Of a stretch of 64,000 nucleotides of DNA, positions 23,161 to 33,482 are shown one piece after another. The DNA is from Ephemerocybe angulata (lineage: Eukaryota > Basidiomycota > Agaricomycetes > Agaricales > Psathyrellaceae). A program made the translations under genes and the position numbers. The notes beneath the pieces are model-generated. The model was not told the origin of the DNA. It saw only the letters and a list, made by a program, of their open reading frames with translations, and made no database searches. The stretch lies in contig JAACJK010000168.1 of the NCBI GenBank assembly GCA_013368325.1, positions 186,001 through 250,000 of the forward strand, given 5' to 3'. Within the stretch, counting starts at the first letter, position 1; every line of letters starts with the position of its first letter.

Positions 23161-23790
23161 GCCCATGCCACCTCTGGTACATCTCCTGACCCTTCCCAGA
23201 GGCTAGAGCTGACCCAGGTGCATTGCAAGCGCTTGGCCAGCGCAGGTTCGATGCCGGCGGACCGAAATGGGCTGAGCGCGTGCGCGTTTCCCTGATTGGG
23301 ACGCGGGATCAATGACAGATATGGCTGAAGCGGCGGCTCAGCCGCTGGGCGCTTCTCGACCCTCTCCACCACCCCCACCCCCACTCATACCATAGCCTAA
23401 TCCTTCCCAGAGTAAACGAGGTGCATTGAAGTGCTTGGCCAGCGCTGGTTCGAGGCCGGTGGACCGAAATGGGCTGAGCGCGTGCGCGTTTCCCTGATTG
23501 GGACGCGGGATCAATTACGGATATGGCTCAAGCGCCGGCTCGGCCGCTAGGCGCTTCTCGACCCTCTCCACCACCCCCACCCCCACTCATACCACAGCCT
23601 AACCCTTCCCAGAGTAAACCAAGTGCATTGAAACACTTGGCCAGCGCAGGTTCGAGGCCGGTGGACCGAAATGGGTTGAGCACGTGCGCCTGTCCCTTTT
23701 TGGAACATTGGATCAATTACGGATATGGCAGAACTGCCACGTCGCTGGGTCTCAGCCCTTTCCACCACCCTCACCCTCAGCCGTCCACCT
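23161..23790. repeat. Three tandem ~202-bp repeats overlapping the transposase 3' end
   Basis: Three diverged units whose GTGCATTG landmarks fall at 23218, 23421 and 23623 (period 203 and 202 bp). Each holds GGACCGAAATGGG, GAGC.CGTGCGC and a C-rich CCACCCCCACCCCCACTCAT-type end. The unit nearest the gene overlaps the last transposase exon, so the copies are duplicated gene 3' sequence. Confidence 0.8.
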
Positions 23791-26408
23791 AGGGCTCGCA
23801 CTGGCCCCTCGCCCTCCACATCCTCCGCCTCAAGCTTGGAACGTACGTCCTGGAGGGATATCGCTACCATCAGGTGTTAGTACACTTGTAAGTTGAGGAC
23901 TTAGAATACGTACTATCATCCCTCTCCTCATATGGGCACGGTTTCGACTTATCCTTGTCCCAATCCAAAACCATCTTCTCCCATTGGGTAACCACCTCTT
24001 TCGGGAACGTGTCGTTAAAGTCTTGGAAGTTCTTGGCCATTACCGAATTCATATGCACTGCCTTCTTGATATTTTTAGCAAAGCGAGCACCTGTATTCAC
24101 CGTCCGATAGCCGGCGCAGAGTTGGGGAGCGTCAGTCCGGTGAACTTTGAAGTAAGTAAATAGCACTCACGAAAGCCCACGATCTTACGAACATTGAACG
24201 TGTTCCACTGGTCATTAAGTGTCTCATGTCGTGCACCGGGCGCCATTTCCCTCACACTCGTACCAAGACTATTGATACTCCACCAAGTCTGTTCAACCTC
24301 ATCACCGCACAAGCGCCCAACACCGTTGATATATCCCACGTGCAAGGTTTCTTGGCACTTCTTCCCATGGCCATTTATATGCCAAGAGGGTATCGCAACG
24401 TCAATCTTGATTGAATCGGCAGGCTGGATCGCTTTTGGGAGTTCCTGGAGTCGTGTCCGATAGTTCCGAGACCATTGACAGGCTATGTCATAGGTGAGGA
24501 CAAGGCGAAGTAACGCGAGGCCGGCGAACACAGAGAATATTATGTAGTCCATATTGGAGTACCTGTTTCTCCGCTTGTTGAGCAACGATGACCTTGGATC
24601 CCAATATTGAGTGAACGACGTACCTTTCTCCCCTCTGGAGATCCCCAGCGCCATTCGGTCTAATCAGACAGTGCCTCGAGCAAATCACCAGACCGGCGCC
24701 TGTGACTGCATAGCCAGGGGTGCAACGAACAGCAGCCCTGACAACTGCATCATGCTCAGAATCGCAGGTCTTAATCTTTGTTAACGAGAATTCAAGCCAG
24801 TTAGTTGAGAGATGCGACAGAATCTGTTGATGCCAGTGGACACACCTCTTTCTGTTGAACAAAAGAGCGTAGATGGGCCTGGTACCCCTTATCTTCGACA
24901 AACGCTCCCCACCCAGGAGCGAGCTCGACGTCCTGAAGACCCCGATCCTTCCCTTTGAGCTTAAAGTTGGCGTCGACTGCCAGAAATAGAATGTACAAGA
25001 ATCTACGTAGAACAAGTTAGAATCAGTACGGCAATGGAGCGTAGAGGAATGACATACGCGAGTGTTGTTGCAGCCTTCCAATCGCTCGGTAAGTTCTTTT
25101 CTGGATGTGGACAGGCCGGACATTCAACGGTCAGTTCACCGGCGCTTGTAGCGTCGACTCCAGCAGGGTCATGCGCACGGGCAGCCCTATTGAGTGAATG
25201 GATATTTCTCCACGCACGGATTGCCCGATGAAGATTATTCAGTAGTGACTATTCACATATCAAATAAGCGCCGGTACAACAAATATATGAAAAGCACATT
25301 ACCGCCTGTGTTCCTAGCTGGAGAAAGTCGGATTGCCGAAGGATTGTGTGATAGAAATCATATATTGGTGTCTTCCCTTGGAGGTTCAATTCTTGAAATA
25401 AGTCTAGTAGTTCAAACGTGAAGGCTGATTTCATGCGATCGAGGGTGGAAGGGAATAGTCTTGATCGTAGCAACTGTACCATGCGGCTAGGACATTCAGG
25501 GCAGTTACACCATCGAACAGGAAGACGAAAAAGGCCTGAGGTGTGGAGAACAGTTATCTTCGAGACAGAGGAAGGTCTCGGACACTCCGATTTTCCATCG
25601 TGTCCTAACTGGAACACCAGACCGATGTCGTCTGCCTGACACTTTACAAAGTGCGTCCCAGTCCATCTCTAGTAATAGATAGAGAGATGGTATCAGCTAT
25701 GAATAGTAGATAGGTGTACAATTATCTGACCGTGAGTCGATGGAAGGGCAGGTTGCTGTGAAGATACTTCGCACATTTGAGGCAGCGTATTGTTAGACCG
25801 TCGATGCAATCAAGACACCGGTACACGCTCTGAGCTGACTGGATCTCCTCATCGCACCTGTAACACTTTTGGTCTGCGTGTTCCTTGATAAGACTGTCAT
25901 GACGGAGAACTTCGTGAATGAACATCTCTCGATACTGTAGCCATTCGGTAAGTTTCGTCTAGTTGCTGATCAGGTGGATATCAATTTAGTGATAATCGTA
26001 AGGTCTTACCGCGTTCTTTCGAGCTACTCGTTTTGCTCTCTTTTCTTTCTTCTTCTCTTCTTTCACATTATCCCCAGTATTACATGCCTCTCCCGCACCG
26101 TCACCTGTCTCTACCGATTGAGGATTGAATTCAGCCGTAGGCACATTCGTCCTGTTCGAGCTCTCATCAAGTCCTTTCGAAGTGCCCAGGACAATTGGGT
26201 TAGACGGCCCAGGCGTTGGTGTTCGATTCCCAGATGCTGTGACGGACGACTTTATTATTTTCTTCTTCCTCCCTTTTCCTGCTCTCAGAGTCTCGACGTG
26301 AGCTACTGCAGGTCTATTGGAGGGAGTGGGTTCAAATTTGGTGCGCACACGACGAGATGCGCTTGCTCCATCACTGTCTGAACGCCGTTTATTAGTGCGT
26401 GTGACCAT
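23547..26408 (-). CDS. KDZ-family transposase
   Basis: Nine exons (26408-26010, 25958-25731, 25668-25303, 25248-25058, 25002-24846, 24775-24624, 24562-24171, 24144-23914, 23863-23547) join in phase to 810 codons with no stop or frameshift. Exon 1 is basic and Ser-rich (nuclear-type). Exon 2 is a CxC cluster (CYRC, YRCLDC, IRCLKC), followed by FQLGHDG and YDFYHTIL, typical of KDZ proteins. The RNase H-fold acidic triad is visible: FLAVDANFKL (Asp, 24972-24977), TYDIACQW (Asp, near 24485) and DEVEQTWW (Glu, near 24295), with RPNGAGDLQRGER between. It should catalyse excision and integration of the element bounded at 22709 and 31742. The C-terminal ~100 residues lack the usual family ending and run into a tandem repeat. 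One intron has an unusual GTCAGA donor. The intact frame suggests recent activity. Confidence 0.87.
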
Positions 26409-26725
26409 TGGGTCCTGCTTGTAGCATAAGTCGACTGCACGTAGATATAGCGCAAAACTTGAACCTTGTAAGCCCTCAGAGGCAGGTAATGTCCGGCAGG
26501 AGGTGACGATGATGAGATCTTATCATAAGAGGTGCCGTCTGAAATGAGGTATATTAGTGAACCATATCACAGATCCACAACGAAGCACATGTCAGGCAGC
26601 ACACAAAACATGAGAACACTATACAAAACAACGGGCAGGCATAGTACGAGTATCAGACGACAAGGGTGAGGCATCAAGGAAGCATCACGAGGAGGGTGAC
26701 TATAGGTAAAGATGAGAAAAGTAAT
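26409..26725. other. Spacer inside the KDZ element
   Basis: Upstream region of the transposase gene (minus strand) and 3' flank of the next minus-strand gene. No gene recognised; the transposase promoter is expected here. Confidence 0.4.
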
Positions 26726-27526
26726 CTAACCCCTGCTACAGCGACGATTCTGGCGAGGGGGCAACTGGAAGGCAGCGGGCCCGTAAATCTCAAGGTCCCC
26801 TTCAGTTTGACCGGTGATGCGAACAGCACGGACTGCACGCTGGGTGTTCCAAATGGTCCATGCGTCTTCCAAAGTGTCGACGGCGCTCCAGCAGGAATCG
26901 TTGAAGGGGAGGTCGGAGACGAGGTGGGTAGCCCAGGCACTGTTTGAGGTTGTCAGAACCGGATGTCACCACAACGATGAAGCGGTTGCATGTACTGGTT
27001 TGTATAGATCCCAGGGGCCCTGCCTTTGGTCACGACATAGAACTTGTTAGCATTTGGGTTGAATACGGGCAGAATGATGACGGCATCGACATCACTGTCG
27101 TCATCGGGGAGGGGAGAGGGAGCCCGATCCAGTCGATCCAAAACAGTCCTCATATCCTCGGGCAACATATTGATGATGACGAAGAGGGCCTGGTTGGTAT
27201 CGGTGAGCGTACGCTGAGATTCCTCGAGGTCCTTGACTTGATCGGTCAAACGACGGATCTCACGCTGGAGCGAGTCGGTGCTGGGCTGAGGGGCGGCTGG
27301 GACACGAGGCGCACGAGCGGGGGAGGCTTAAAGAAAACAGCGTCAGATAACAATTGAGCTTGTGCAGCATGAACACACTTACCCCCGTTGTCGGCATACC
27401 CTCCAGAGTCTACGGTGAGATATCAGTTATGAAGCATGATGGAACTAGGAGGAATAGAGGACACTTGCCTCCACGGATGATAACAGAGGGCTGAGTACGG
27501 CGAGGGGTAGATCGAGGAGTGGACAT
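26726..27526 (-). CDS. RNase H1 N-terminal (viroplasmin-like) domain protein, KDZ cargo
   Basis: Four exons (27526-27469, 27409-27383, 27326-26996, 26939-26726) give 209 codons in consistent phase. Intron 1 uses a GC donor (GCAAGT...CGTAG, 27468-27410); the others are GT-AG. Order: Ser/Pro/Arg-rich start; a predicted coiled coil (SLQREIRRLTDQVKDLEES, residues ~52-80); an acidic linker; then FYVVTKGRAPGIYT, the substrate-binding signature of the RNase H1 N-terminal/viroplasmin fold, with a downstream DAWTIWN helix. The fold binds RNA-DNA or double-stranded RNA in RNase H1. No RNase H catalytic domain follows, so it is a binding protein at most. It shares a ~200-bp divergent intergenic region with the plus-strand gene at 27730. 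The role in transposition is unknown. Confidence 0.7.
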
Positions 27527-27729
27527 GGCTCTAAGGAAGAAGGAGCGTTGGGGAAGGGAAAGCCTTCCCGATGTCAAACAAATCTCAGGGATGGGGCATC
27601 CCGACACAAAGTCCCCGAAAGTCAAGTAAAATCGGTAATACTCCGGAAGGGAAAGGCGCATCCCTGCCCCCTGTTTGACCTAGTGCCCCCTGCCACGTCG
27701 ACACTCGCTCTGCATTTACCTACCTCACC

Positions 27730-30700
27730 ATGACGAGAACTCGATGGACCGACGACGAGCTCACGGACAAACTCAACAACCTCATCCCCGAGTACCTCGA
27801 AATAAAGAACCTTAAGTCCGGCAAGCGCATTCGCCGTGCCGCCTTCTTTGAAAAGCTGTTGAAGGACTTGGAGAAGGAGCGAGACTACCCGACTCCAACA
27901 CCCAAGCAGCTGGAAGAGGCTAAGCTTAAAGTGAAAGAGAACATGGACAGCATCAGAACAAAGAAGCAGAAGAAGGTCCAAGGGAAAGACCAAGCCTCCG
28001 CTACCGCCTCGGCCAACGTCGCTACCCCAACAGCCAACACCGCTACCTCCACGGCCAATGCTGAGACCAGCACAAGCACCGCCGAACCAGCCTCTCTCAT
28101 CTCTGATGAAGAGGCAGCCAAGATAGTCCGCCAGAACATGCGCGACAAGTTCCACGATGTACATCGACCCACCCATCCCTGAGCCAACCGTCCAGTCACT
28201 AATCCTTTGCTTCAGCAACTCTCGCAATGGTTTACGAACCATACCCGCCCTGGCTCGAAGATACCCCTCACCGTCGGAACCGTCGGAAAGAAAGACGCCG
28301 GGGCCACCAGCATCTCCACCAACGTGGCTGCCATCGCCGAACATGACTCGACGCGCACTTTGCTGAAGCTCGGTCCCCAGCCAATGAAGCACATGTGGCA
28401 GGCGTACTGGTCAATGGAACGTACTAAGCTACAGCCGGTTATTCAAGAAGAGTGGGATACGTACTGCAAGGCAACACCTGTCAAGGAGCGGCGAACGTGG
28501 ATCGAGTTCTTGCGCGAGGCGGTCAAGGAAAGGCTCAACAATGAACCTGAGGATGTCAAAGCCAGCGTGGATGAGTACCGGAAGTCGCACAGCGCGTTTG
28601 ACGACCCAAGCGAGACCCAAGAGGAGAGGAACCAGCGGTACCATACGTAAGTTAAATCGATCTCGAGCGAGCGCATTCACATACTCACCGTCGGCCTTTC
28701 AGAGCACTGAATAAGCTCCCCAAGACGATGCAGCATATAACGGAGGGCGTGAGGGCTCAGACGGGCTTCTCGTCGATTTTTATGGCCGGTGGTCCGCACC
28801 CAGGCCTCGACGGTGATTTCAAAGTCTACGTGTAAGTGTCAGACAGGGGGCTCGGCGTCAGGATAATCGAATACTTACTCAGTCCGCAGAGCGGTGAATG
28901 ATGATATCGACGAGAGCGACAAACCACTGGCCTTCGATCAGTGGTTGGGCCCGGAGCACTATCGCCAGCTCCAACAGTGGTTTACTGACTTCCTGGAGGA
29001 CCAGTACGGAGGTATGTTCGTGTTTGATCTTTGTGCGCTGCAGCAACTCATGAACTATCTAGATGGAGAGGAGCGTAAGAAATGGAGCTCGAAGCCCTCC
29101 AAAGAGAAGGCAGGAGGAAGTGCCCAGGTAGCACCCGTTGCGAATTCGACTCACTCAGGCCACGAAGACAAGCCCAAGCCTCCCACCAATGACGATGCGC
29201 CGAACAACGACAAGCCCAAGCCTCCCACCAATGACGACGCGCCGAAAAACGATCGCGACGAAGAGTCCATAAACACGTCCGATAATGACAGCAGCGGCTC
29301 TTCCGACTCTGAAGATGACGACGAGGCCCCACCCACGTGGAAGAAGATGTATCTCGAAGAACGAGAGGAGCAGATCGCCAAGAACAAAGCTCTCCTTGCA
29401 TCTCTCTTCCCCCGCAAGGTTTCCGAGCTGATCAAGGGGGACGGATCGGAGAAAACCAGTCGTGGTCGTCGCAAGGGATCGAAGAACCACAAAGCCACAG
29501 AGGAGGAGATCTTGAACCGAAGGGCATCCAGTCGAACGAAGAGTGGTGGTGGTCAAGTGAGCGGTGGTCAAAGGTGGGTTGTCTGAAATTTGATCCTCCT
29601 CATTCAGAAGCTCTTTCTCACGTACCACAACATGGTTTCATAGCGCGACACCCAACACAGGATCCCCCTCTCCACTACCCAGCGGTACTGGGTCCAAAGA
29701 TGGTAGCCCAATTGGCATCGAGCCTGTGGAGGACGGGTCTGTACCCGAAGATTCTGATCCGAGTCAGGCATCCGGTCAAGGTGGGTGCACAATGCATCTT
29801 TATTGAAGCCATATCTGACTATTCACTGACCTTGTAGGCGAGAAAACTGACCATGCAAAGGCCACCCCTACGCCTCCAAGCTCTGAAACACCCCCTAGTG
29901 CTGTCCAATCCGGAGTGCCCGCCTCTACTGAGACAAGAACCGACAGTCGCGTTATGAACGGCATCACGCCGGGCGTTTCCAACGACGAAGCCAATAAGCC
30001 GGCCAATCCCAACCACGACGACGCCAGCATGCGCAATTCCGACGACGAGGACCCCGACAAGAATGAGAAGAACGAGAAGCACGATGACGCCGCGATGGGC
30101 GATAGGCCGGGCAATTCCAACGACGACGCCAGCATGGGCGGGCCCGCTGACAGTGTGGCCCACACTAGCAGTTCTGGAGACGACGACAGCAAGACTGTGG
30201 ATAGCGCCGGCACCGTCGCTACATCTGCCGCTCCCCCTCCCCCACCCATTGACGGCGAACACAGCGACGATGGTGGCTCCAAGCCCAAGAACGAGGCCAA
30301 TGACTCTAAGCCCAAGGACGAGCAAAGCGGCGATATCGACCATACAGGTATGTGCCAATCTACATTATTGTTACGCTTTGTGTCATTAAGCCCTCGTGTA
30401 GACATTGCTGTGGATCTCGAAGCGCTGTTCGAAGAGCTTGAACAGGCATGGACTGCCGTTGTTGAAGCATCCACTGATCGGCGCTGGCACGGACTCCTGA
30501 GCGCCTACCTTGCCTATGAACAATCAAATCCCCCACACGGAGTGAGTTTATTCATAACTACGACTAGCTGTTACTAACATTTAATGGGGTTTGTTCATAG
30601 AAACTGAGCACGGCATCTCGCCCTGAAGAGGTCCAGGAGTGGATTCAGGTCAAACGAGACAAGAAGCACATCTTCCCTTCGGTTAACAGCGCAGCGTACG

Positions 30701-31029
30701 GCCCTCGATGGATGGCCTGGTGGCGCCGTCTCCAGCCTTCCTGGCGGCTGATCGGCGACAACACCAACTCCATCCCAACCTCTCGCGTTCTCGTTGACGA
30801 CGCTGATTGGTCATGCCTGGAGAAAGGAGGGACCGCTGGTCTGTGGACCGTGGTCGTTTCGCTCTCCTGGTGGCTCCGTGCCCTGTCCAGTGGCGAAGAT
30901 GTGTTCTGGTTGGCCGTAGATGATGTCTCTTGGGTTCTATCGCAGCTTCGACGTGATGGCGGCGCCCCCATCGAGAAGAAACGGGGTGTTGATGACGGCC
31001 CTGCTGATGACCGCCCGCGTAAGCGGTGA
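27730..31029 (+). CDS. 945-aa Agaricomycete-type protein of unknown function, KDZ cargo
   Basis: Nine exons (27730-28158, 28216-28646, 28703-28831, 28890-29011, 29063-29573, 29644-29780, 29838-30347, 30402-30541, 30601-31029) sum to 946 codons with every phase consistent. The N-terminus is charged and helical (MTRTRWTDDELTDKLNN), followed by an Ala/Thr-rich linker. The conserved core is QLSQWFTNHTRP, QPMKHMWQAYW, WIEFLREAVKERLNNEPEDV, LPKTMQHITEGVRAQTGF and MAGGPHPGLDGD. Then a long acidic, low-complexity tail contains repeated DKPKPPTNDDAP, a basic RGRRKGSKNHKA patch, and a C-terminal Trp-rich block (WMAWWRRLQPSWR) ending RKR. I recall the core as a widespread Agaricomycete family often near transposons, function undescribed. 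Acidic and basic segments suggest a nuclear, chromatin- or nucleic-acid-associated protein (inference). Frame is intact. Confidence 0.78.
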
Positions 31030-31394
31030 GCATTGCATTTTTCGTTGTCGTGATGGGCTACTGACGTCGTGATCATCCGAAGTGCAAGGAAGAGCCAGAA
31101 TTAAACGTAGGCCCGACGCCCGATTCCCCCGGCCTTTCGCACCCGCTATCCGATTGACGCCGGTCCTTGGCATGGATTATACCCCGCGTTGTGTTATGAC
31201 TACTGATTCCTTGTGTTTGGCGCCCCCAGTGTTGGTTTACCTTTCATAGATGTGTTCCTTGAAGCTTCCGCCACCCTCTCCTCCTCCCCCGCTTCTGATG
31301 TAGTGATCTACGGTTATCTGCTATTTTGTGGATCTTTGATATCCCTTTATTTTCGCTATCTAGTACATATCATGTTTTAATCTTATCACTTATC

Positions 31395-31735
31395 TCATTG
31401 CCCAATGATTGACAACAAGTTTCTGCCCAAGTGTTCACAATGATTGGAAAGTGACGATGATATTCACAATGATTGGCAACGAGATCCTGACTACATTTGC
31501 AATGATTGGCAACAAGATTCCGACAGCATTTACAATCATTGCCAATAAGATTTCCCAATCATTGCAATGATTGCCAATAACATTTCCCAATCATTGACAA
31601 CACAGTTCCCAATCATTGAGAATTCCCAATCATTGAGAATTCCAATGATTGGAAATGCAATACTTTCATGTCATTAAGTCCCTGGCAATAATGATGCTAT
31701 TTTACAACACTACCTAATTCCAATCATTAAGAAAG
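31395..31735. repeat. KDZ right subterminal repeat array
   Basis: At least eleven copies of CAATGATTGRCAA or its complement (CAATCATTGCCAATA) in 340 bp. It is the counterpart of the left array but has its own core; both contain ATCATT/AATGAT. Confidence 0.7.
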
Positions 31736-31742
31736 GCATAAC
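31674..31742 (-). repeat. KDZ right terminal inverted repeat
   Basis: Ends ...AAGAAAGGCATAAC. The reverse complement matches the left end over about 70 bp with small gaps. Confidence 0.85.
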
Positions 31743-31759
31743 CACTCACAGTTTGATAA

Positions 31760-31770
31760 GTTATGAGCCC
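31760..31770 (+). promoter_or_regulatory. Copia primer-binding site (initiator tRNA-Met half-tRNA type)
   Basis: GTTATGAGCCC is the exact complement of GGGCTCATAAC, the anticodon arm of eukaryotic initiator tRNA-Met. Drosophila copia and yeast Ty5 prime from half-tRNAs at this site. It sits just after an LTR-like end and upstream of gag, as expected. Confidence 0.75.
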
Positions 31771-32021
31771 CGGGCTCCTCTGATAAGCAACACTTGTTTT
31801 GTAATCAGACACCGCGTGTTATCGCTACCATCGCCCGTTACGATCACCATCCGACCTCACCCTCACTCCCCTCGCTATCTCGGAGTTATACTCCTCCTAG
31901 CATCATTCCTACATTCGCGAATCGTTCATCGATCCTTTGAATCCCCTCCATTGCTCATTCCTCTATTCTTGTGGTGTTGTTTCGCCCTTGAGTACTCTCC
32001 TCCATCGCTCCCACTCTCGCT

Positions 32022-33482
32022 ATGGCAACAGACAACACGTCCAGCTCTGAAAGCGTGGTCATGCTGACTGACGCTACCTTCCAGCAATGGAAGAACAACG
32101 TCGTCAACAAGTCGTTCAGCTTCTGCGCCCACGACAAGCAGAGGAATTCCCTCTTTCTGGCTCTGCATCAGAGAAGGCGTTCTTCAACCAAGCGCGATCC
32201 AAAACCATCGGCTACATCCGCAGCACCCTCGACCATGCTCAGATTGAGAATCTCCTCGCAGGGATTCCTATGAACGACCTCCCCGCTATCTGGGAAGCTC
32301 TCCTGGAAACCTACGAGTCCAAGACCTCTGGATCTTGTGCTACCATCCTCCAGGAGCTTGTCAGCCTCCGCAAGGGAGACGCCAGCCACGAGGAAGAAGG
32401 CTATGCTGACTTCGGATCTCGCGCTCTCGCCCTTGGAGCTCGCCTTGCAAACCTGCTCCCCTCTCCACCTGTCTATACTGCATCATCCTACGTCCGAGCC
32501 ACGAGCACCTACACGGCTTCAACGTACACCGACGGATACAGCGCAGCCAAGCTCACCGAGGACCTGGCACTCAGCATGATTGCCATCGGCCTCATTGGCA
32601 AGGACGACGAGATGCTTCGGCACACTCTCAACCACCTCGACGAGAGCACCATGAACGCCTCGGAGATCCTCAAACATCTCCGAAAGTCTGATGTTCTCAA
32701 GCAGAACACTGCCAATGCCGAGGCATCTGCCCTTCGCGCCTCTGGAAGCACCAGCGAGACGCCGAAGTACAAGTGCAAGATCCACGGTGCGCAGAACTCC
32801 CATGGGTCGGAAGACTGCTACCAGCTCAAGAAGAGGGCAAACAAGAAGGCGCTGAAGGCTCAGGAAGCCAACACTGCCTCTTCCTCGTCCACCTCTGCTC
32901 CCGACAACGACCAGAAAGCCATGCTCGCTCAAGTTGCCCACATCGCAAGTCCCCTCATTCGTCGCTCTGTCCGTATGCCTGCTGACACCTCCTGGAACCC
33001 AGACTCAGGTGCAACCTCACATATGACGCCGCACCGTGACTGGATCCGGAACATGGTTCCGGTGAAGGTTCCCATCTCACTCGCCAATGACGAGGTGGTC
33101 TGGGCTACAGGGCAGGGACAAGTGTGGTATACACCGGTCATACACGGAAAGACCAGAGAGACTTTGATATTCGATGATGTACTATATGTTCCTACTCTGC
33201 GCAACAATCTCTTCTCTATCCTCTATGTTGTTAAGAAGAAAAAGATGCGAGTTGTCATCGAAGGCGACTCCCTCGAATTCTTTAAAAATGGCAAGCTTCT
33301 AGTCACAGCTACCATTCGCGGATGCACAGGATCCTTAGATGGGTCCACGCTCACGCGCGACGACACGATGGCCGCATTTGCGACTAGAGTTGAGAAGGAA
33401 CTACTGCACCAACGATTAGGGCACATTGGCAAGGACAGACTGGATACTCTACTTCGTCATGACCTCGCCACTGGCGTCTTGG
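32022..33482 (+). pseudogene. Copia gag-protease and pre-integrase part
   Basis: Starts MATDNTSSSESVV at 32022. The frame shifts by one near 32110 and continues open to the insertion at 33483. Gag (UBN2/copia type) includes SKTIGYIRSTL and ESKTSGSCATILQEL. A zinc knuckle-like CKIHGAQNSHGSEDC follows near residue 235 of the second frame. The aspartic protease active site is DSGATSHMT (near 33004), and the pre-integrase motif is HQRLGHIGKDRL (33408). The codons of pol resume at 34887 after removal of the inserted LTR. The 5' frame change makes it non-functional as it stands. Confidence 0.8.

Larger units (their letters stand above)
22709..31742. mobile_element. KDZ DNA transposon with cargo genes, TIR to TIR
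   Basis: A 9.03-kb unit bounded by imperfect inverted terminal repeats (left 22709-22780, right 31674-31742). It contains, in order: a subterminal repeat array, a KDZ-family transposase gene (minus), an RNase H1-N/viroplasmin-like gene (minus), a divergently transcribed 945-codon gene (plus) and a second subterminal array. All three genes read fully open when spliced. It lies between a copia LTR (ending 22705) and the copia primer-binding site (31760). I could not define a clean target-site duplication. KDZ transposons are established in Agaricomycetes; the grouping of these particular genes inside one TIR pair is read directly here. Confidence 0.8.
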
